Shown: positions 1-8,677, numbered from the stretch's first letter. The stretch is 64,000 nt of DNA from Halobacillus litoralis (GCF_009856445.1 NZ_WMFA01000005.1:1-64000); one strand, 5' to 3'. A program made the numbers and translations. The notes: generated from the sequence alone by a model not told the origin.

Positions 1-254
1 ACAAAGTATGTCCCGCAAGGGCAACTGTCACGATAATGCGGTAATAGAAAACTTCTTTGGGTTAATGAAATCAGAGTTCCTTTATCATAAAGATTTTGAA
101 AGTATAGAGCACTTCAAGCAGGAGCTCGAAGCTTTTATGGAAAAATACAATAATAGAAGAATCAAATCTAAATTAAGGATGAGCCCGGTTCAGTTCCGCG
201 ATAAATATCAAGCAACAGCTTAACTATATAGTGTCCAATTTTATGGGGTCATTA
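1..254 (+). mobile_element. Right end of an IS3-family insertion sequence
   Basis: It comprises the transposase end plus about 30 bases of non-coding sequence reading GTCCAATTTTATGGGGTCA and finishing near ATTACA. This resembles the outer inverted repeat and 5'-CA-3' terminus of IS3/IS150 elements. The exact boundary (about 254) is inferred from where sequence shared with the repeat at 41786-42021 begins. The left end is outside the window. Confidence 0.6.
2..223 (+). CDS. IS3-family transposase, C-terminal fragment (runs off the window start)
   Basis: This is the end of the DDE integrase core of an IS3-family (IS150-like) transposase, which cuts and joins element ends. The frame is open to the window edge, reading [19 protein letters not shown]. 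That is the family signature around the last catalytic residue, the Glu of D,D(35)E. It is followed by a basic tail ([18 protein letters not shown]) of the kind that closes these proteins. Only 73 residues are visible, so whether the upstream part is intact cannot be judged. It lies against a truncated copy of the window's non-coding repeat family. Confidence 0.88.
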   Translation, partial: QSMSRKGNCHDNAVIENFFGLMKSEFLYHKDFESIEHFKQELEAFMEKYNNRRIKSKLRMSPVQFRDKYQATA

Positions 255-677
255 CACTTCGCACTGTGGGGTCTTGCCAGCCAATCCATTCCCGCGGGAG
301 TCTCGCAGCTTCCCAACCACCCCATTCGATGTATGAGTGTAACGAACCCCTTTACCAAGTTTGATGGTCTTCTACTATCCAACTGTTAGGGGGAAAAGCG
401 CTCTGGATTAGGCTTTTCTGTGCTAGGGGAGGTGTTCTTTCATCCATTTCTAATAATCATACGAGCTGTCCTTATCGGAGTGGTTTCGAGAACCTTTTAT
501 GATAAAGGGGCGGAGGGGAATGGCGAGACTCCTGCGGGAAAAAAGTGCAGGGTGAGACCCCACAGGACGCAGTCCGAGGAGGCTCACCGCGCTCCCGCGG
601 AAAGCGAGCTATTCCCCGCAGCCCCCATCCACCCAACAGAAGTCTCGAAACTGAGTCTTCAACTAAAGGGAGCTTTA
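255..677. repeat. Non-coding repeat element, copy A (left part lost next to the IS)
   Basis: The right terminus is intact: CTCGAAACTGAGTCTTC at 644-660 followed by a GGGAGCTTTAGT tail. The left terminus is missing where the IS3 element abuts. A block at about 360-530 is nearly identical to 47490-47640 of copy E. The inner part has GGTGAGACCCC...GAGGAGGCTCACC, able to fold into a GC-rich hairpin. Short open frames cross it on both strands but have no homology I recognise and are not conserved between copies. I therefore read the whole 224-728 gap as non-coding. Confidence 0.7.
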
Positions 678-689
678 GTAAAATAAAAG

Positions 690-724
690 AAAACCCAGGC
701 AAGCGCAAGGCTTTGCCTGGGTTC
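690..724 (-). terminator. Rho-independent terminator after the DUF3892 gene
   Basis: The 11-bp stem AACCCAGGCAA/TTGCCTGGGTT is followed on the minus strand by a TTCTTTTATTTT tract. It lies directly after the stop codon of the DUF3892 gene. Confidence 0.8.
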
Positions 725-728
725 TCTC

Positions 729-953
729 TTAAAAAGATGGAAGGTTGTCCAAGTTGTTGGATTGAATGCCATCCGGTTCACTGCGCAGATGGTCTTCTCC
801 ATCTTTACCTCGAATGAGGTTCACGTGTTCCAGTTCACCACTGCGCGCCATTTCATGTGCTCGTTTATAATCGATCACTTGTCCTGACGACAGCTGCATT
901 TCAACAATGCTTCCTTGCCCGTTTTTTCTAACGGCGACAATTCGTTCTGGCAT
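729..953 (-). CDS. DUF3892 family protein
   Basis: A 74-residue protein of unknown function. It has the DUF3892 pattern: an N-terminal PERIVAVRKNGQG strand, a middle LSSGQVIDYKRA and the C-terminal GKDGEDHLRSEPDG...NNLDNLPSF. A longer TTG-initiated frame exists to 971. The ATG at 953 (or 956) is preferred because AGGAGG lies 6-9 bases upstream and the family begins MPERIV. The gene stands alone with its own terminator. There are no membrane segments or signal peptide. The function is unknown in the family and I infer none. Confidence 0.75.
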   Translation of the reverse strand: MPERIVAVRKNGQGSIVEMQLSSGQVIDYKRAHEMARSGELEHVNLIRGKDGEDHLRSEPDGIQSNNLDNLPSF

Positions 954-1040
954 CATTCTCAACCTCCTCAACCATTATTTTGTCCAGGAACCTAAATAAT
1001 ATGAGTATCAATCCGTGGGGATTATTGGATGTTATCATAA

Positions 1041-1074
1041 ATAAAAAAGGCAGCCATTTCAGCTGCCTTTTTTA
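1041..1074. terminator. Terminator after the sspP-type gene, U-rich on both strands
   Basis: The perfect 12-bp stem AAAAAAGGCAGC/GCTGCCTTTTTT has a 7-base loop. It lies directly after the SspP-like stop codon on the minus strand, and A/T runs on both sides could make it bidirectional. Confidence 0.8.
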
Positions 1075-1076
1075 TC

Positions 1077-1226
1077 TTACATATCGTGAGAAGATTTTTG
1101 CTTCTGACGTGAATGTTGTCTGTTTTTCACTTTATGAGATCCTTGAGCCGGTTCTCCGTATGCTTGTTTAGGCCCAAGAGGCAAATTCGGTTGTTCCTGT
1201 TGTTTCGGTCCCATGCGTCTACCCAT
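1077..1226 (-). CDS. sspP: Small acid-soluble spore protein P family
   Basis: A 49-residue basic protein ending GSHKVKNRQHSRQKQKSSHDM. It lines up with the C-terminus of B. subtilis SspP ([21 protein letters not shown]), a minor small acid-soluble protein made in the forespore. A longer in-frame reading exists upstream (to 1292). I take the ATG at 1226 because AAGGAGG stands about 10 bases before it and the extension is not SspP-like. Its ribosome binding site lies just before the end of the ypzI-like gene, so the two are probably cotranscribed. Low complexity and high charge fit a spore protein; the exact role of SspP is not established. Confidence 0.78.
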   Translation of the reverse strand: MGRRMGPKQQEQPNLPLGPKQAYGEPAQGSHKVKNRQHSRQKQKSSHDM

Positions 1227-1245
1227 AAGAAATCCGCCTCCTTGA

Positions 1246-1374
1246 TTATCTCCGTTTACGAGCTGCTTCTGGCCCCTCCATCGCGGTCGCACCTGGATAA
1301 CTTAGGCGCTGATCACGGTCGGACTCCACTCTTCCGGATTTTTTCAACTTTTTCTCTTGTCGATCTCTACCCAT
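1246..1374 (-). CDS. ypzI: YpzI-like small basic protein
   Basis: A 42-residue, highly charged protein beginning GRDRQEKKLKKSGRVESDRD. This matches my recollection of the YpzI-like family motif (KLKESGRVESDRD) in B. subtilis. The function is unknown. The start at 1374 is supported by GGGAGG nine bases upstream; the reading frame extends to 1437 but that part overlaps the end of dinB. It sits 19 bases upstream of the sspP-like gene in the same direction, so a spore or sporulation role is a reasonable guess from context only. Confidence 0.6.
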   Translation of the reverse strand: MGRDRQEKKLKKSGRVESDRDQRLSYPGATAMEGPEAARKRR

Positions 1375-1433
1375 TTTAAAACGCCTCCCTTCTCTTTTAG
1401 TATGGAAAAGAGAAAGAAGGCTATGCCTGGGAA

Positions 1434-2681
1434 TCATTTTTTAAAATCGTCGAGAAAATCCTTTTGAAAGCTTGTATTCACCTGAGGATTGGTCGGATTA
1501 CTAAGATCTCGAAAAGGATTTTTTCCGTATTTTTCCGTTAAATCATCAATCGTTTTATACAAGTTTTCTTTGCTGGCATATTGTTCAAAATTAAATAGAT
1601 CTAATTGCTGACTAACTTCTGATTTCTCTGCCAGATCGCTTGCAGTAACACCCAGGAGACGAACAGGCTGCTGATTCCAGTGATCATCGAATAACTGCAT
1701 CGCCACTTGAAAGAGATCTTCTGATGAATGGATGAATTCCTGCAATTGCCGGCTGCGTGTCACTGTTTTCCGGTCATGGTAGCGGATCATCACCTGAACA
1801 TTCCTTGCGAGAACCTTTTTATTCTTCATCCGTGCTTCCACTTTATTTGAAAGCCTGCGGATGACGCTTTGTACCTCTGTATCATCTGTTGTATCCTCTG
1901 GAAGCGTTGTAGATGTCCCGATGCTTTTAAATTCATGAACCGCATTAGGATCGACAGGACGGTCATCGATTCCATTCGCCCTGTTTTTCAGCCGCTCTCC
2001 ATTGATTCCAAGAACACCCTTTAATTCAAGAACAGAATGCTCAGCTAACCCGCCAATGGTTTCAATGCCGATTTTCCTTAATTTCTCTGCTGTTTTCGCT
2101 CCCACTCCGTACATTTCTTCTATCGGTAAAGGCCATAATTTTGTTTCAAGATCTCTTTTCCGTAAGATCGTAATTCCCATAGGCTTTTTCATATCAGAAG
2201 CCATTTTTGCCAAGAATTTATTAGGAGCGATCCCAATACTGCAAGGCAGATCGAGCTCGTCATAAATCCGCTTTTGTATCTGCTCGGCTATTTCCGGAGG
2301 CGAACCTTGCTCTGCGCAGTCGGTTATATCCATATAACCTTCGTCTATCGATACAGGCTGAACGAGCGCTGTCACATCAGCCAGAACCTTAAACATTTCT
2401 TTGGATGCTGTACGATATCGTTCAAACGTCGGGCCCATGACAACAAGTTCAGGGCACAACCTTCTGGCCTCTCCTAAAGGCATCGTCGTTTTGACCCCAT
2501 ATTTGCGGGCTTCATAGCTGCTTGTGACAATGATCCCGCGCCTTTCTTCAGGATTTCCTGCAATGGCAAGCGGCTTGCCTTTCAAGGATGGATCAAAGGC
2601 TGCTTCCACAGATGCATAGAAACTGTTCATATCAACATGAAAAATGACCCGGCCTTTTTTGGGATACCATTTGGACTGCAT
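1434..2681 (-). CDS. dinB: DNA polymerase IV (Y family, DinB/YqjH)
   Basis: An error-prone Y-family polymerase for translesion synthesis, 415 residues. Near the N-terminus are the metal-binding DMNSFYASVEAA (first catalytic Asp, dNTP site) and then SIDEGYMDIT carrying the catalytic Asp-Glu pair. The helix-hairpin-helix region MYGVGAKTAEKLRKIGI and the little-finger domain follow. Near the C-terminus QLDLF is a textbook beta-clamp binding motif. I chose the ATG at 2681, with GGAGG nine bases upstream, over a frame extending to 2729. Position matches yqjH in B. subtilis, downstream of the yqjC-E block. A strong extended -10 lies upstream. Confidence 0.95.
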   Translation of the reverse strand: MQSKWYPKKGRVIFHVDMNSFYASVEAAFDPSLKGKPLAIAGNPEERRGIIVTSSYEARKYGVKTTMPLGEARRLCPELVVMGPTFERYRTASKEMFKVLADVTALVQPVSIDEGYMDITDCAEQGSPPEIAEQIQKRIYDELDLPCSIGIAPNKFLAKMASDMKKPMGITILRKRDLETKLWPLPIEEMYGVGAKTAEKLRKIGIETIGGLAEHSVLELKGVLGINGERLKNRANGIDDRPVDPNAVHEFKSIGTSTTLPEDTTDDTEVQSVIRRLSNKVEARMKNKKVLARNVQVMIRYHDRKTVTRSRQLQEFIHSSEDLFQVAMQLFDDHWNQQPVRLLGVTASDLAEKSEVSQQLDLFNFEQYASKENLYKTIDDLTEKYGKNPFRDLSNPTNPQVNTSFQKDFLDDFKK

Positions 2682-2714
2682 AACGTTCTTCCTCCATTGG
2701 AACATTTGTTCTCT

Positions 2715-2723
2715 ATTATACCA
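2715..2723 (-). promoter_or_regulatory. Extended -10 promoter element of dinB
   Basis: On the minus strand the sequence reads TGGTATAAT, an exact extended -10 (TGnTATAAT), 33 bases before the chosen dinB start. No good -35 hexamer is seen at 16-18 bases, which extended -10 promoters can do without. No LexA-type CGAACnnnnGTTCG box is visible here. Confidence 0.5.
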
Positions 2724-2796
2724 TGCCATCCTTTGTTATTGTTCATCAACGCTTCAATTATTGTTTGTCTAATTCATAAAACTCATCATCGTATTA

Positions 2797-3349
2797 TTAA
2801 GCTAACGGGCAGGATTGTGGAAGACTCAGTTTCGAAATGTTTGTTGAGTGGATGGGGCTGCCCCTGTTAGAAGTGGTTTCGAGACACTCTTATAAGGTAA
2901 AGGGGTGGAGGGAAACGGTGAGACTCCTATCCTTTAGTGTGGAGGTGCCTTGGTCAGCGGCGTATGGACTGGACTGAGCTGGCGGAGATAAAGGAAACAC
3001 GGAGAGCGTAGCGATTCGATGTTGACTTATCGTACAGAAGCGAGGGAAGTCTCACTAGCCGCTAGGCGCCGGAACCGGATAACCAAAAGGATGTGTGGGA
3101 CAGGTGAGACCCCGGAAGGCGTAGCCTGAGGAGGCTCACCGCCCGCCCCATGGAAAGTGTTCAAATGCGGAATCGCCCTGGTAGACACGACTGGCATAAG
3201 CAGACCAGCAACGGAATGTGTTTTTCATTCCTTTGCTGGTCTGCTTATGACGCGAGTGTCTGGACGATGGAGCTAGACGAACCTTTTCCCGGAGCCCCTA
3301 GAATCACACGAACATATCGAAACTGAGTCTTCCACAATCGGGAGCTTAT
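2797..3349. repeat. Non-coding repeat element, copy B (full length, about 550 bp)
   Basis: It is bounded by long imperfect terminal inverted repeats. The left end has ATTGTGGAAGACTCAGTTTC and the right end its complement GAAACTGAGTCTTCCACAAT, both next to AGCT/TTA sequence. Inside are GGTGAGACCCC...GAGGAGGCTCACC, a GCGCCGGAACCGGATA module shared with copy E, and a long perfect hairpin (3195-3249) unique to this copy. No convincing gene lies inside. This element accounts for most of the 2682-3411 gap. Confidence 0.8.
3184..3260. repeat. Long inverted repeat inside repeat copy B
   Basis: The perfect 17-bp arms CATAAGCAGACCAGCAA and TTGCTGGTCTGCTTATG (3195-3211 and 3233-3249) enclose a second stem GGAATG/CATTCC. 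They are framed by GACAC/GTGTC. It would fold into a roughly 75-nt hairpin on either strand. It lacks a clear U-tract, so it is not a standard terminator. Confidence 0.8.
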
Positions 3350-3373
3350 GTGTAATACCTCAATAGTAGTTCA

Positions 3374-3406
3374 TAAAAAAGACTCCCTGAAATTCAGGGA
3401 GTCCTG
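3374..3406 (-). terminator. Terminator after the PepT-like gene
   Basis: The stem GACTCCCTGA/TCAGGGAGTC with a 3-base loop is followed by a run of six T on the minus strand. It lies just downstream of the yqjE stop. Confidence 0.85.
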
Positions 3407-3411
3407 GCTTA

Positions 3412-4536
3412 TTATTGTGCGACTTCTTCAACGATCGCTGTTACGAACTCTGTAATTTTTTCAAGTTCGCTGACAGGCATACGTTCGTTTGTTGTATGAA
3501 TTTCCTCATACCCTACACTCAAGTTGACCGTAGGAACGCCGTGTCCTGCGATGACATTGGCATCACTGCCGCCGCCACTTGTTAATAGTTCACTTTCACG
3601 ACCGATTCGTTTCGCAGCAGAACGTGCGACTTCTACGACTTGATCTCCCGCCTGTTGCTTAAAGCCAGGATACATAATTTCGACATCAAGTTCGACTTCG
3701 CCACCCATTTCTTCCGCTGTTTCCTGGAAGGCTTTTTTCATTTTTTCTACTTGCGCTTCCATTTTTTCAGGATTGAGGGAACGAGCTTCAGCTAAGACTT
3801 CGACGTGATCACATACAATATTCGTTTTCTGACCACCTTCAAAGCGGCCGATATTCGCTGTTGTTTCGTCATCGATTCGTCCTAGCGGCATTTTAGCAAT
3901 CGCGCGGGAAGCCAGGGTGATTGCTGAGATGCCTTTTTCAGGAGCAACTCCTGCATGAGCGGTCTTCCCTTTCACAATGGCATTAATTTTTGCCTGTGTA
4001 GGAGCAGCTACGATAATATTGCCGACTTGACCATCACTATCGAGGGCATATCCGTATTTTGCCTTGAGCATGGAAGCATCAAGAGCCTTCGCGCCGACAA
4101 GGCCGCTTTCTTCTCCTACAGTAATTACGAACTGCAGGTCTCCATGTTCAACGTTTTGTTCTTGAAGAGAACGGATCGCTTCAAGGATTGCAGCAACTCC
4201 CGCTTTGTCATCCGCTCCAAGAATTGTTGTACCATCGGTCACGATATAACCATCTTCAACAGAAGGTTTAACCCCGTTTCCTGGTACCACTGTATCCATG
4301 TGAGAAGTGAAATAAATCGGTTCTGCGTCCTTTTTAGATCCTTCTAGATTACAAATAAGGTTGTTTGCCCCATGGCCTGTAACCGAGGCTGCATCATCTT
4401 CCAGGACTTCCAAACCTAAGTCCTGAAATTTCTTTTTTAATACTTTAGCGATTTCTGCTTCCTGGGTTGTTTCTGAATCGATTTGAACCAATTCCAGAAA
4501 TTCATTCAGTAAGCGTTCTTTGTTAATGGCTACCAT
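3412..4536 (-). CDS. yqjE: M20 family metallopeptidase, PepT-like (YqjE)
   Basis: A 374-residue cytosolic zinc exopeptidase, probably cleaving short peptides from the N-terminus. The two-zinc site is visible: SHMDT (His79, Asp81), GADDKAG (bridging Asp at about 109-110) and GEESG (catalytic Glu142-Glu143). GGGSDAN and a late histidine (YEEIHTTNE) belong to the C-terminal part of the metal site. A dimerisation insert sits between. The start at 4536 has AAGGAGG about 8 bases upstream. It matches B. subtilis YqjE and lies downstream of the carboxylase gene as there. The substrate is inferred from family only. Confidence 0.88.
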   Translation of the reverse strand: MVAINKERLLNEFLELVQIDSETTQEAEIAKVLKKKFQDLGLEVLEDDAASVTGHGANNLICNLEGSKKDAEPIYFTSHMDTVVPGNGVKPSVEDGYIVTDGTTILGADDKAGVAAILEAIRSLQEQNVEHGDLQFVITVGEESGLVGAKALDASMLKAKYGYALDSDGQVGNIIVAAPTQAKINAIVKGKTAHAGVAPEKGISAITLASRAIAKMPLGRIDDETTANIGRFEGGQKTNIVCDHVEVLAEARSLNPEKMEAQVEKMKKAFQETAEEMGGEVELDVEIMYPGFKQQAGDQVVEVARSAAKRIGRESELLTSGGGSDANVIAGHGVPTVNLSVGYEEIHTTNERMPVSELEKITEFVTAIVEEVAQ

Positions 4537-4607
4537 CTATATTTGCCTCCTTCAATATGTAAACACATTCCTCTTAGTACGTTAGCGGAACGAATGGACT
4601 GTGTCAA

Positions 4608-6155
4608 TTATAGAGGGATGTTGCCATGCTTTTTATAAGGACGGTCTTCTTGTTTATTTTTCAGCATATCCAGAGCTTTGATCAGCGTTGAACGCGTTTC
4701 TCTTGGATCAATCACATCATCAATCATTCCGAGCCCCGCTGCGACGTAAGGGTTCGCAAAACGTTCCCTGTACTCATTGATTTTATTTTGTCGTGTTTCT
4801 TCTGGTGTATCGCTTTCTTTGATTTCTTTTGCAAAAATGATATTCGCCGCTCCTTCTGGACCCATAACAGCAATTTCCGCGTTTGGCCAGGCATAGACGA
4901 GGTCCGCTCCAATCGATTTACTGTTCAGCGCGACATAGGCTCCACCGTACGCTTTTCTAGTAATAACCGTCAGCTTCGGCACAGTGGCTTCGGAGTAAGC
5001 ATATAAAATTTTCGCACCGTGGCGGATGATCCCTCCATGTTCCTGTTTGATGCCAGGGAAGAAACCAGTCACATCTTCAAATGTAATGAGAGGGATATTA
5101 AAGGAATCACACGTTCTTATGAAGCGGGCTGCTTTATCACTGGAGTCGATATCAAGTCCGCCAGCCATGTACTTCGGCTGATTACAAACAAGTCCCACGG
5201 TCTTTCCTTGCAGACGCGCAAATCCGACAACAATATTCTTTGCAAAGTCCTTATGAATTTCGAAGAATGAATCCTCGTCAACAAACTCATCGATAACGAT
5301 ACGCACATCGTAAGGGCGGATCGGATCAAAAGGTATTTTATCTGTGATGTCAGGTCTGAAGTCATCATCAAGCTCAACTTCTACTTCTGGTGTCAGTTCT
5401 TCATTGTTCTGAGGAAGGTAACTGACCAGATCCCGGACGGCATCCAAAGCGGAGGCTTCATCAGGGGTTTTCAAGTGAGCATTCCCACTCAAAGAATTAT
5501 GAACACCGGCACCTCCCAGATCTTCTGCGGAAATCTGCTCACCAGTAACGGTTTCAATGACTTTCGGACCGGTAATAAACATTTGCGATGTCTTTTCTAC
5601 CATGATGACGAAATCAGTAATGGCTGGAGAATAAACGGCACCCCCGGCACATGGACCCATAATGACCGATATTTGTGGGATGACGCCAGAATAAATGGAA
5701 TTACGATAAAAGACTTGTCCATAACCGTCTAAAGAAGATACGCCTTCCTGAATACGAGCTCCTCCAGAATCGTTCAAGCCAATAAAAGGGGTTCCATTTT
5801 TGGCAGCAAGGTCCATGACTGCAGCAATTTTTTTCGCATGCATTTCCCCTAAGGCTCCGCCGTACACCGTGAAGTCCTGAGCGAACAAATACACATCACG
5901 TCCATGAATTTTACCAAACCCTGTCACGACCCCTTCACCCGGCGCTGACTTTCCGTCCATCCCAAAAGCATCATGACGATGTTCAATGAATGGGTTCAGC
6001 TCTATGAAAGATTCCTCGTCCAAAAGATGTTCGATGCGTTCCCTGGCTGTCCATTTGCCCTTATCGTGCTGTTTGTCGATCCGTTCATCTCCGCCCCCTA
6101 ATTCCACTTGGCGGCGCTTATCATATAGTTCATTGATTTTATCAAAAATATCCAC
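4608..6155 (-). CDS. yqjD: Acyl-CoA carboxylase carboxyltransferase (beta) subunit, propionyl/methylmalonyl-CoA type (YqjD)
   Basis: A 515-residue biotin-dependent carboxyltransferase of the PccB/MmdA family. It moves CO2 from carboxybiotin to an acyl-CoA, most likely propionyl-CoA giving (S)-methylmalonyl-CoA. It has two crotonase-like halves. GGARIQEG in the N-half and GGAYVALNSK in the C-half supply the glycine-rich oxyanion holes, and the N-terminus (ARERIEHLLDEESF) is typical. Start: GTG at 6155 with AGGAGG seven bases upstream, two bases past the epimerase-fusion stop. A frame to 6182 exists but overlaps that gene. No dedicated biotin carboxylase or carrier is adjacent, so it may share AccC/AccB or a distant subunit. 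Substrate is inferred from the mutase and epimerase neighbours. Confidence 0.9.
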   Translation of the reverse strand: MDIFDKINELYDKRRQVELGGGDERIDKQHDKGKWTARERIEHLLDEESFIELNPFIEHRHDAFGMDGKSAPGEGVVTGFGKIHGRDVYLFAQDFTVYGGALGEMHAKKIAAVMDLAAKNGTPFIGLNDSGGARIQEGVSSLDGYGQVFYRNSIYSGVIPQISVIMGPCAGGAVYSPAITDFVIMVEKTSQMFITGPKVIETVTGEQISAEDLGGAGVHNSLSGNAHLKTPDEASALDAVRDLVSYLPQNNEELTPEVEVELDDDFRPDITDKIPFDPIRPYDVRIVIDEFVDEDSFFEIHKDFAKNIVVGFARLQGKTVGLVCNQPKYMAGGLDIDSSDKAARFIRTCDSFNIPLITFEDVTGFFPGIKQEHGGIIRHGAKILYAYSEATVPKLTVITRKAYGGAYVALNSKSIGADLVYAWPNAEIAVMGPEGAANIIFAKEIKESDTPEETRQNKINEYRERFANPYVAAGLGMIDDVIDPRETRSTLIKALDMLKNKQEDRPYKKHGNIPL

Positions 6156-6157
6156 AG

Positions 6158-6979
6158 TTACTCCTCCTCTCCATACTGGCATAGTTCAAACAGGACACCA
6201 TTTCCTGCTTTTGGATGCAAAAAGGCAATCTGACTGTCATGTGCGCCCTGTTTCGGCTGTTCATGTATGAGACGTACTCCTTGTTCTTTATACTGATTCA
6301 AACGCTTTGCAAGATCGTCTACTTCCAAAGCAATATGATGGACACCTTCCCCTTTTTTCGTTAAAAACGATTGAATAGGCGAATCGTCACTCAGTGGCTC
6401 CAACAATTCGAACATCGTTTCACCAATTTTCAGAAAAGCGACGCGGACCTGCTCAGATTCCACAACTTCTACAGCTTCAAGTTCCAACTGAAGGTTATGC
6501 TGGTAAAAAGGCAGTGCTGCATCTATGCTTTCCACAGCTATACCAATATGGGCAATTTTCTTCGGTGCCTCTATGGTTTCTTTGTTAAGAAGCTGTTTAA
6601 TGTAAATGGCGATTGCATCTGTCGGGGACCCGCTGGTGAAGATTTTATTCACTCCTTTTTCCTCAAGAAAAGGAATATCTTCTGCAGGTATAACTCCGCC
6701 TCCAATGACGGGAATGTCCGACGCCCCTTGTTCTTCCAGTGCCTGTACCACTTTTGGAAACAATGATTTATGAGCACCGGAAAGAGAAGAAAGTCCGACG
6801 ACGTCCACGTCTTCCTGAATGGCGGCTCTTGCGATTTGAATGGCGGATTGCCGCAGTCCTGTATAAATAACTTCCATGCCATGGTCTCTGAGTGCCTGGG
6901 CGATGATTAAAGCACCTCTGTCATGTCCGTCCAACCCTGGTTTCGCTATAAGTACACGTATTGGTTTCAACCTCATCAT
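6158..6979 (-). CDS. Fusion: cobalamin-binding domain of methylmalonyl-CoA mutase plus methylmalonyl-CoA epimerase
   Basis: 273 residues in two domains. Residues 5-130 are a B12-binding Rossmann domain with the DxHxxG signature (Asp17, His19, Gly22), GLSSLSGAH and GGGVIP. This is normally the C-terminal domain of the mutase large chain, where the His is the lower cobalt ligand. Residues 140-270 are a VOC/glyoxalase-fold methylmalonyl-CoA epimerase with candidate metal ligands His144, the Glu of MFELLEP, His215 and the Glu of LFELCQ. The gene begins 6 bases after the mutase catalytic gene and is followed by the carboxylase gene. It should complete the mutase as a separate subunit and epimerise its substrate. 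The start may be the second ATG (6976). B. subtilis YqjC is, to my knowledge, only the epimerase half. Confidence 0.9.
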   Translation of the reverse strand: MMRLKPIRVLIAKPGLDGHDRGALIIAQALRDHGMEVIYTGLRQSAIQIARAAIQEDVDVVGLSSLSGAHKSLFPKVVQALEEQGASDIPVIGGGVIPAEDIPFLEEKGVNKIFTSGSPTDAIAIYIKQLLNKETIEAPKKIAHIGIAVESIDAALPFYQHNLQLELEAVEVVESEQVRVAFLKIGETMFELLEPLSDDSPIQSFLTKKGEGVHHIALEVDDLAKRLNQYKEQGVRLIHEQPKQGAHDSQIAFLHPKAGNGVLFELCQYGEEE

Positions 6980-6985
6980 CCCTTC

Positions 6986-8641
6986 CTACATTCCGGTGTA
7001 TTCTCCAAATTCCTCTCGTAAAACATTCGCGATCTCCCCAACTGTTGCATAAACCTTCACTGCGGCTACAATATGCGGCATGACATTCTCCGACCCTTTC
7101 GCCGCTTCCCTAAGGGCTTTGAGGCATAGATCGACGGATTCCTGATCGCGTGAAGATCTTATTTCCTGTGTTTTCTTGATCTGGGCTTGTTCCAGTGCTT
7201 CATCTACACGTAACAAGTCTGCATGGATTTCTTCTTCGAGTTTGAATTCGTTCATACCGACGACGATATCTTCATTCGATTCAATCCGTTTTTGGGCATC
7301 ATATGCTGCTTTATGAATTTCACGCTGCATATACCCTTCTTCGACAGCCTGGACCGCTCCTCCAAATTCTTTGATGCGCTCTAAGTAAGCATTGGCTTCT
7401 TTTTCAATCTGGTCGGTTAGAGACTCAACGAAATAAGAACCAGCGAGTGGATCGATGGTGTCCGCTACACCGCTCTCATTGGCAATGATCTGCTGTGTGC
7501 GTAACGCAATTCGTGCAGAATCTTCTGTCGGAAGGGCAAGAGCTTCATCCCTTGAGTTGGTATGCAGGCTCTGCGTTCCTCCCATAACAGCAGCGAGTGC
7601 TTGTAAGGTGACACGCACAATATTGTTGTCCGGCTGCTGAGCTGTAAGTGTACTTCCTCCTGTTTGCGTATGGAAACGGAGCTTCCAGCTTTTTGGATTT
7701 TCTGCTCCATAATGTTCTTTCATAATCTTTGCCCACATGCGGCGGGCTGCCCGGAATTTGGCCGCTTCCTCAAAAAATTGATTGTGAGCATTGAAGAAGA
7801 AGGCAAGCCGTGGTGCAAACTGATCGACTTCCAGCCCAGCTTCTATCGCTGCATCTACATAAGCCATACCGTTCGCTATCGTAAAGGCGACTTCCTGCAC
7901 AGCCGTGGAACCAGCTTCCCGGATATGATAGCCGGAGATACTTATGGTGTTAAATTTCGGTAAATGTTCCTGACAGTAACCGAATATATCTGTAATCAGC
8001 CTCATGGAAGGTTTCGGTGGATAGATATACGTACCACGAGCGATATACTCTTTCAAGATGTCGTTTTGAATCGTCCCTGTCAGTTTTTCAGGTGCTACTC
8101 CTTGCTTCTCTCCTACAGCTATATACATCGCAAGCAGGATACTGGCTGGAGCATTGATCGTCATCGATGTACTCACTTGATCGAGTGGAATTTGATCGAA
8201 CAGCTGCTCCATGTCCTTTAGTGAATCAATAGCTACACCGACTTTCCCAACTTCCCCATCAGCCATCGGGTCATCAGAATCATAGCCGATTTGAGTCGGC
8301 AGGTCGAAGGCCACTGATAGACCGGTCTGTCCTTGTTTCAATAAGTACCTGAACCTCTCGTTCGTTTCTTCTGCCGACCCGAACCCAGCATATTGACGCA
8401 TGGTCCAATAGCGACTTCGATACATGGTCGGCTGTATTCCTCTCGTATAAGGATATTGGCCTGGAAAGCCGATCTCCTCTATGTAATCCTCATTCATCTG
8501 TTCCGGCGTGTATAATCGTTCGACCGGAATTTCTGAGCTTGTATGAAACGCTTCTTTCCGTTCAGGAAAGCGCTCCGTTGTTTTTTCTACATCCTTTTCC
8601 CATTTTTGCTTAGGGTGTTGGTCACTTGATGATCTGTTCAT
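6986..8641 (-). CDS. Methylmalonyl-CoA mutase, catalytic (large) subunit
   Basis: A 551-residue TIM-barrel domain of an adenosylcobalamin-dependent acyl-CoA mutase. It interconverts (R)-methylmalonyl-CoA and succinyl-CoA. The family core is clear: [20 protein letters not shown], then [22 protein letters not shown]-like [15 protein letters not shown], and [20 protein letters not shown]. The C-terminal B12-binding domain is absent and is supplied by the next gene. ATG at 8641 has AAGGAGG eight bases upstream; an upstream in-frame ATG at 8671 lacks this. Isobutyryl-CoA mutase has the same split architecture and cannot be excluded, but the epimerase and carboxylase partners favour methylmalonyl-CoA. 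Confidence 0.9.
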   Translation of the reverse strand: MNRSSSDQHPKQKWEKDVEKTTERFPERKEAFHTSSEIPVERLYTPEQMNEDYIEEIGFPGQYPYTRGIQPTMYRSRYWTMRQYAGFGSAEETNERFRYLLKQGQTGLSVAFDLPTQIGYDSDDPMADGEVGKVGVAIDSLKDMEQLFDQIPLDQVSTSMTINAPASILLAMYIAVGEKQGVAPEKLTGTIQNDILKEYIARGTYIYPPKPSMRLITDIFGYCQEHLPKFNTISISGYHIREAGSTAVQEVAFTIANGMAYVDAAIEAGLEVDQFAPRLAFFFNAHNQFFEEAAKFRAARRMWAKIMKEHYGAENPKSWKLRFHTQTGGSTLTAQQPDNNIVRVTLQALAAVMGGTQSLHTNSRDEALALPTEDSARIALRTQQIIANESGVADTIDPLAGSYFVESLTDQIEKEANAYLERIKEFGGAVQAVEEGYMQREIHKAAYDAQKRIESNEDIVVGMNEFKLEEEIHADLLRVDEALEQAQIKKTQEIRSSRDQESVDLCLKALREAAKGSENVMPHIVAAVKVYATVGEIANVLREEFGEYTGM

Positions 8642-8677
8642 AAGAAAAGCCTCCTTATTCAGTCCATTCACACTACT

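Noticed and set aside
420-971. Open frames of 78-90 codons on both strands over repeat A, and similar ones at 47286-47963 over repeat E
   Set aside because: They lie in the non-coding repeat, lack good ribosome sites, overlap each other on both strands and are not kept between copies A and E.
2797-3349. CRISPR array or rRNA/tRNA remnant, suggested by repeated GC-rich blocks
   Set aside because: Blocks are not regularly spaced, and no tRNA or rRNA motif is present; terminal inverted repeats identify a modular repeat element.
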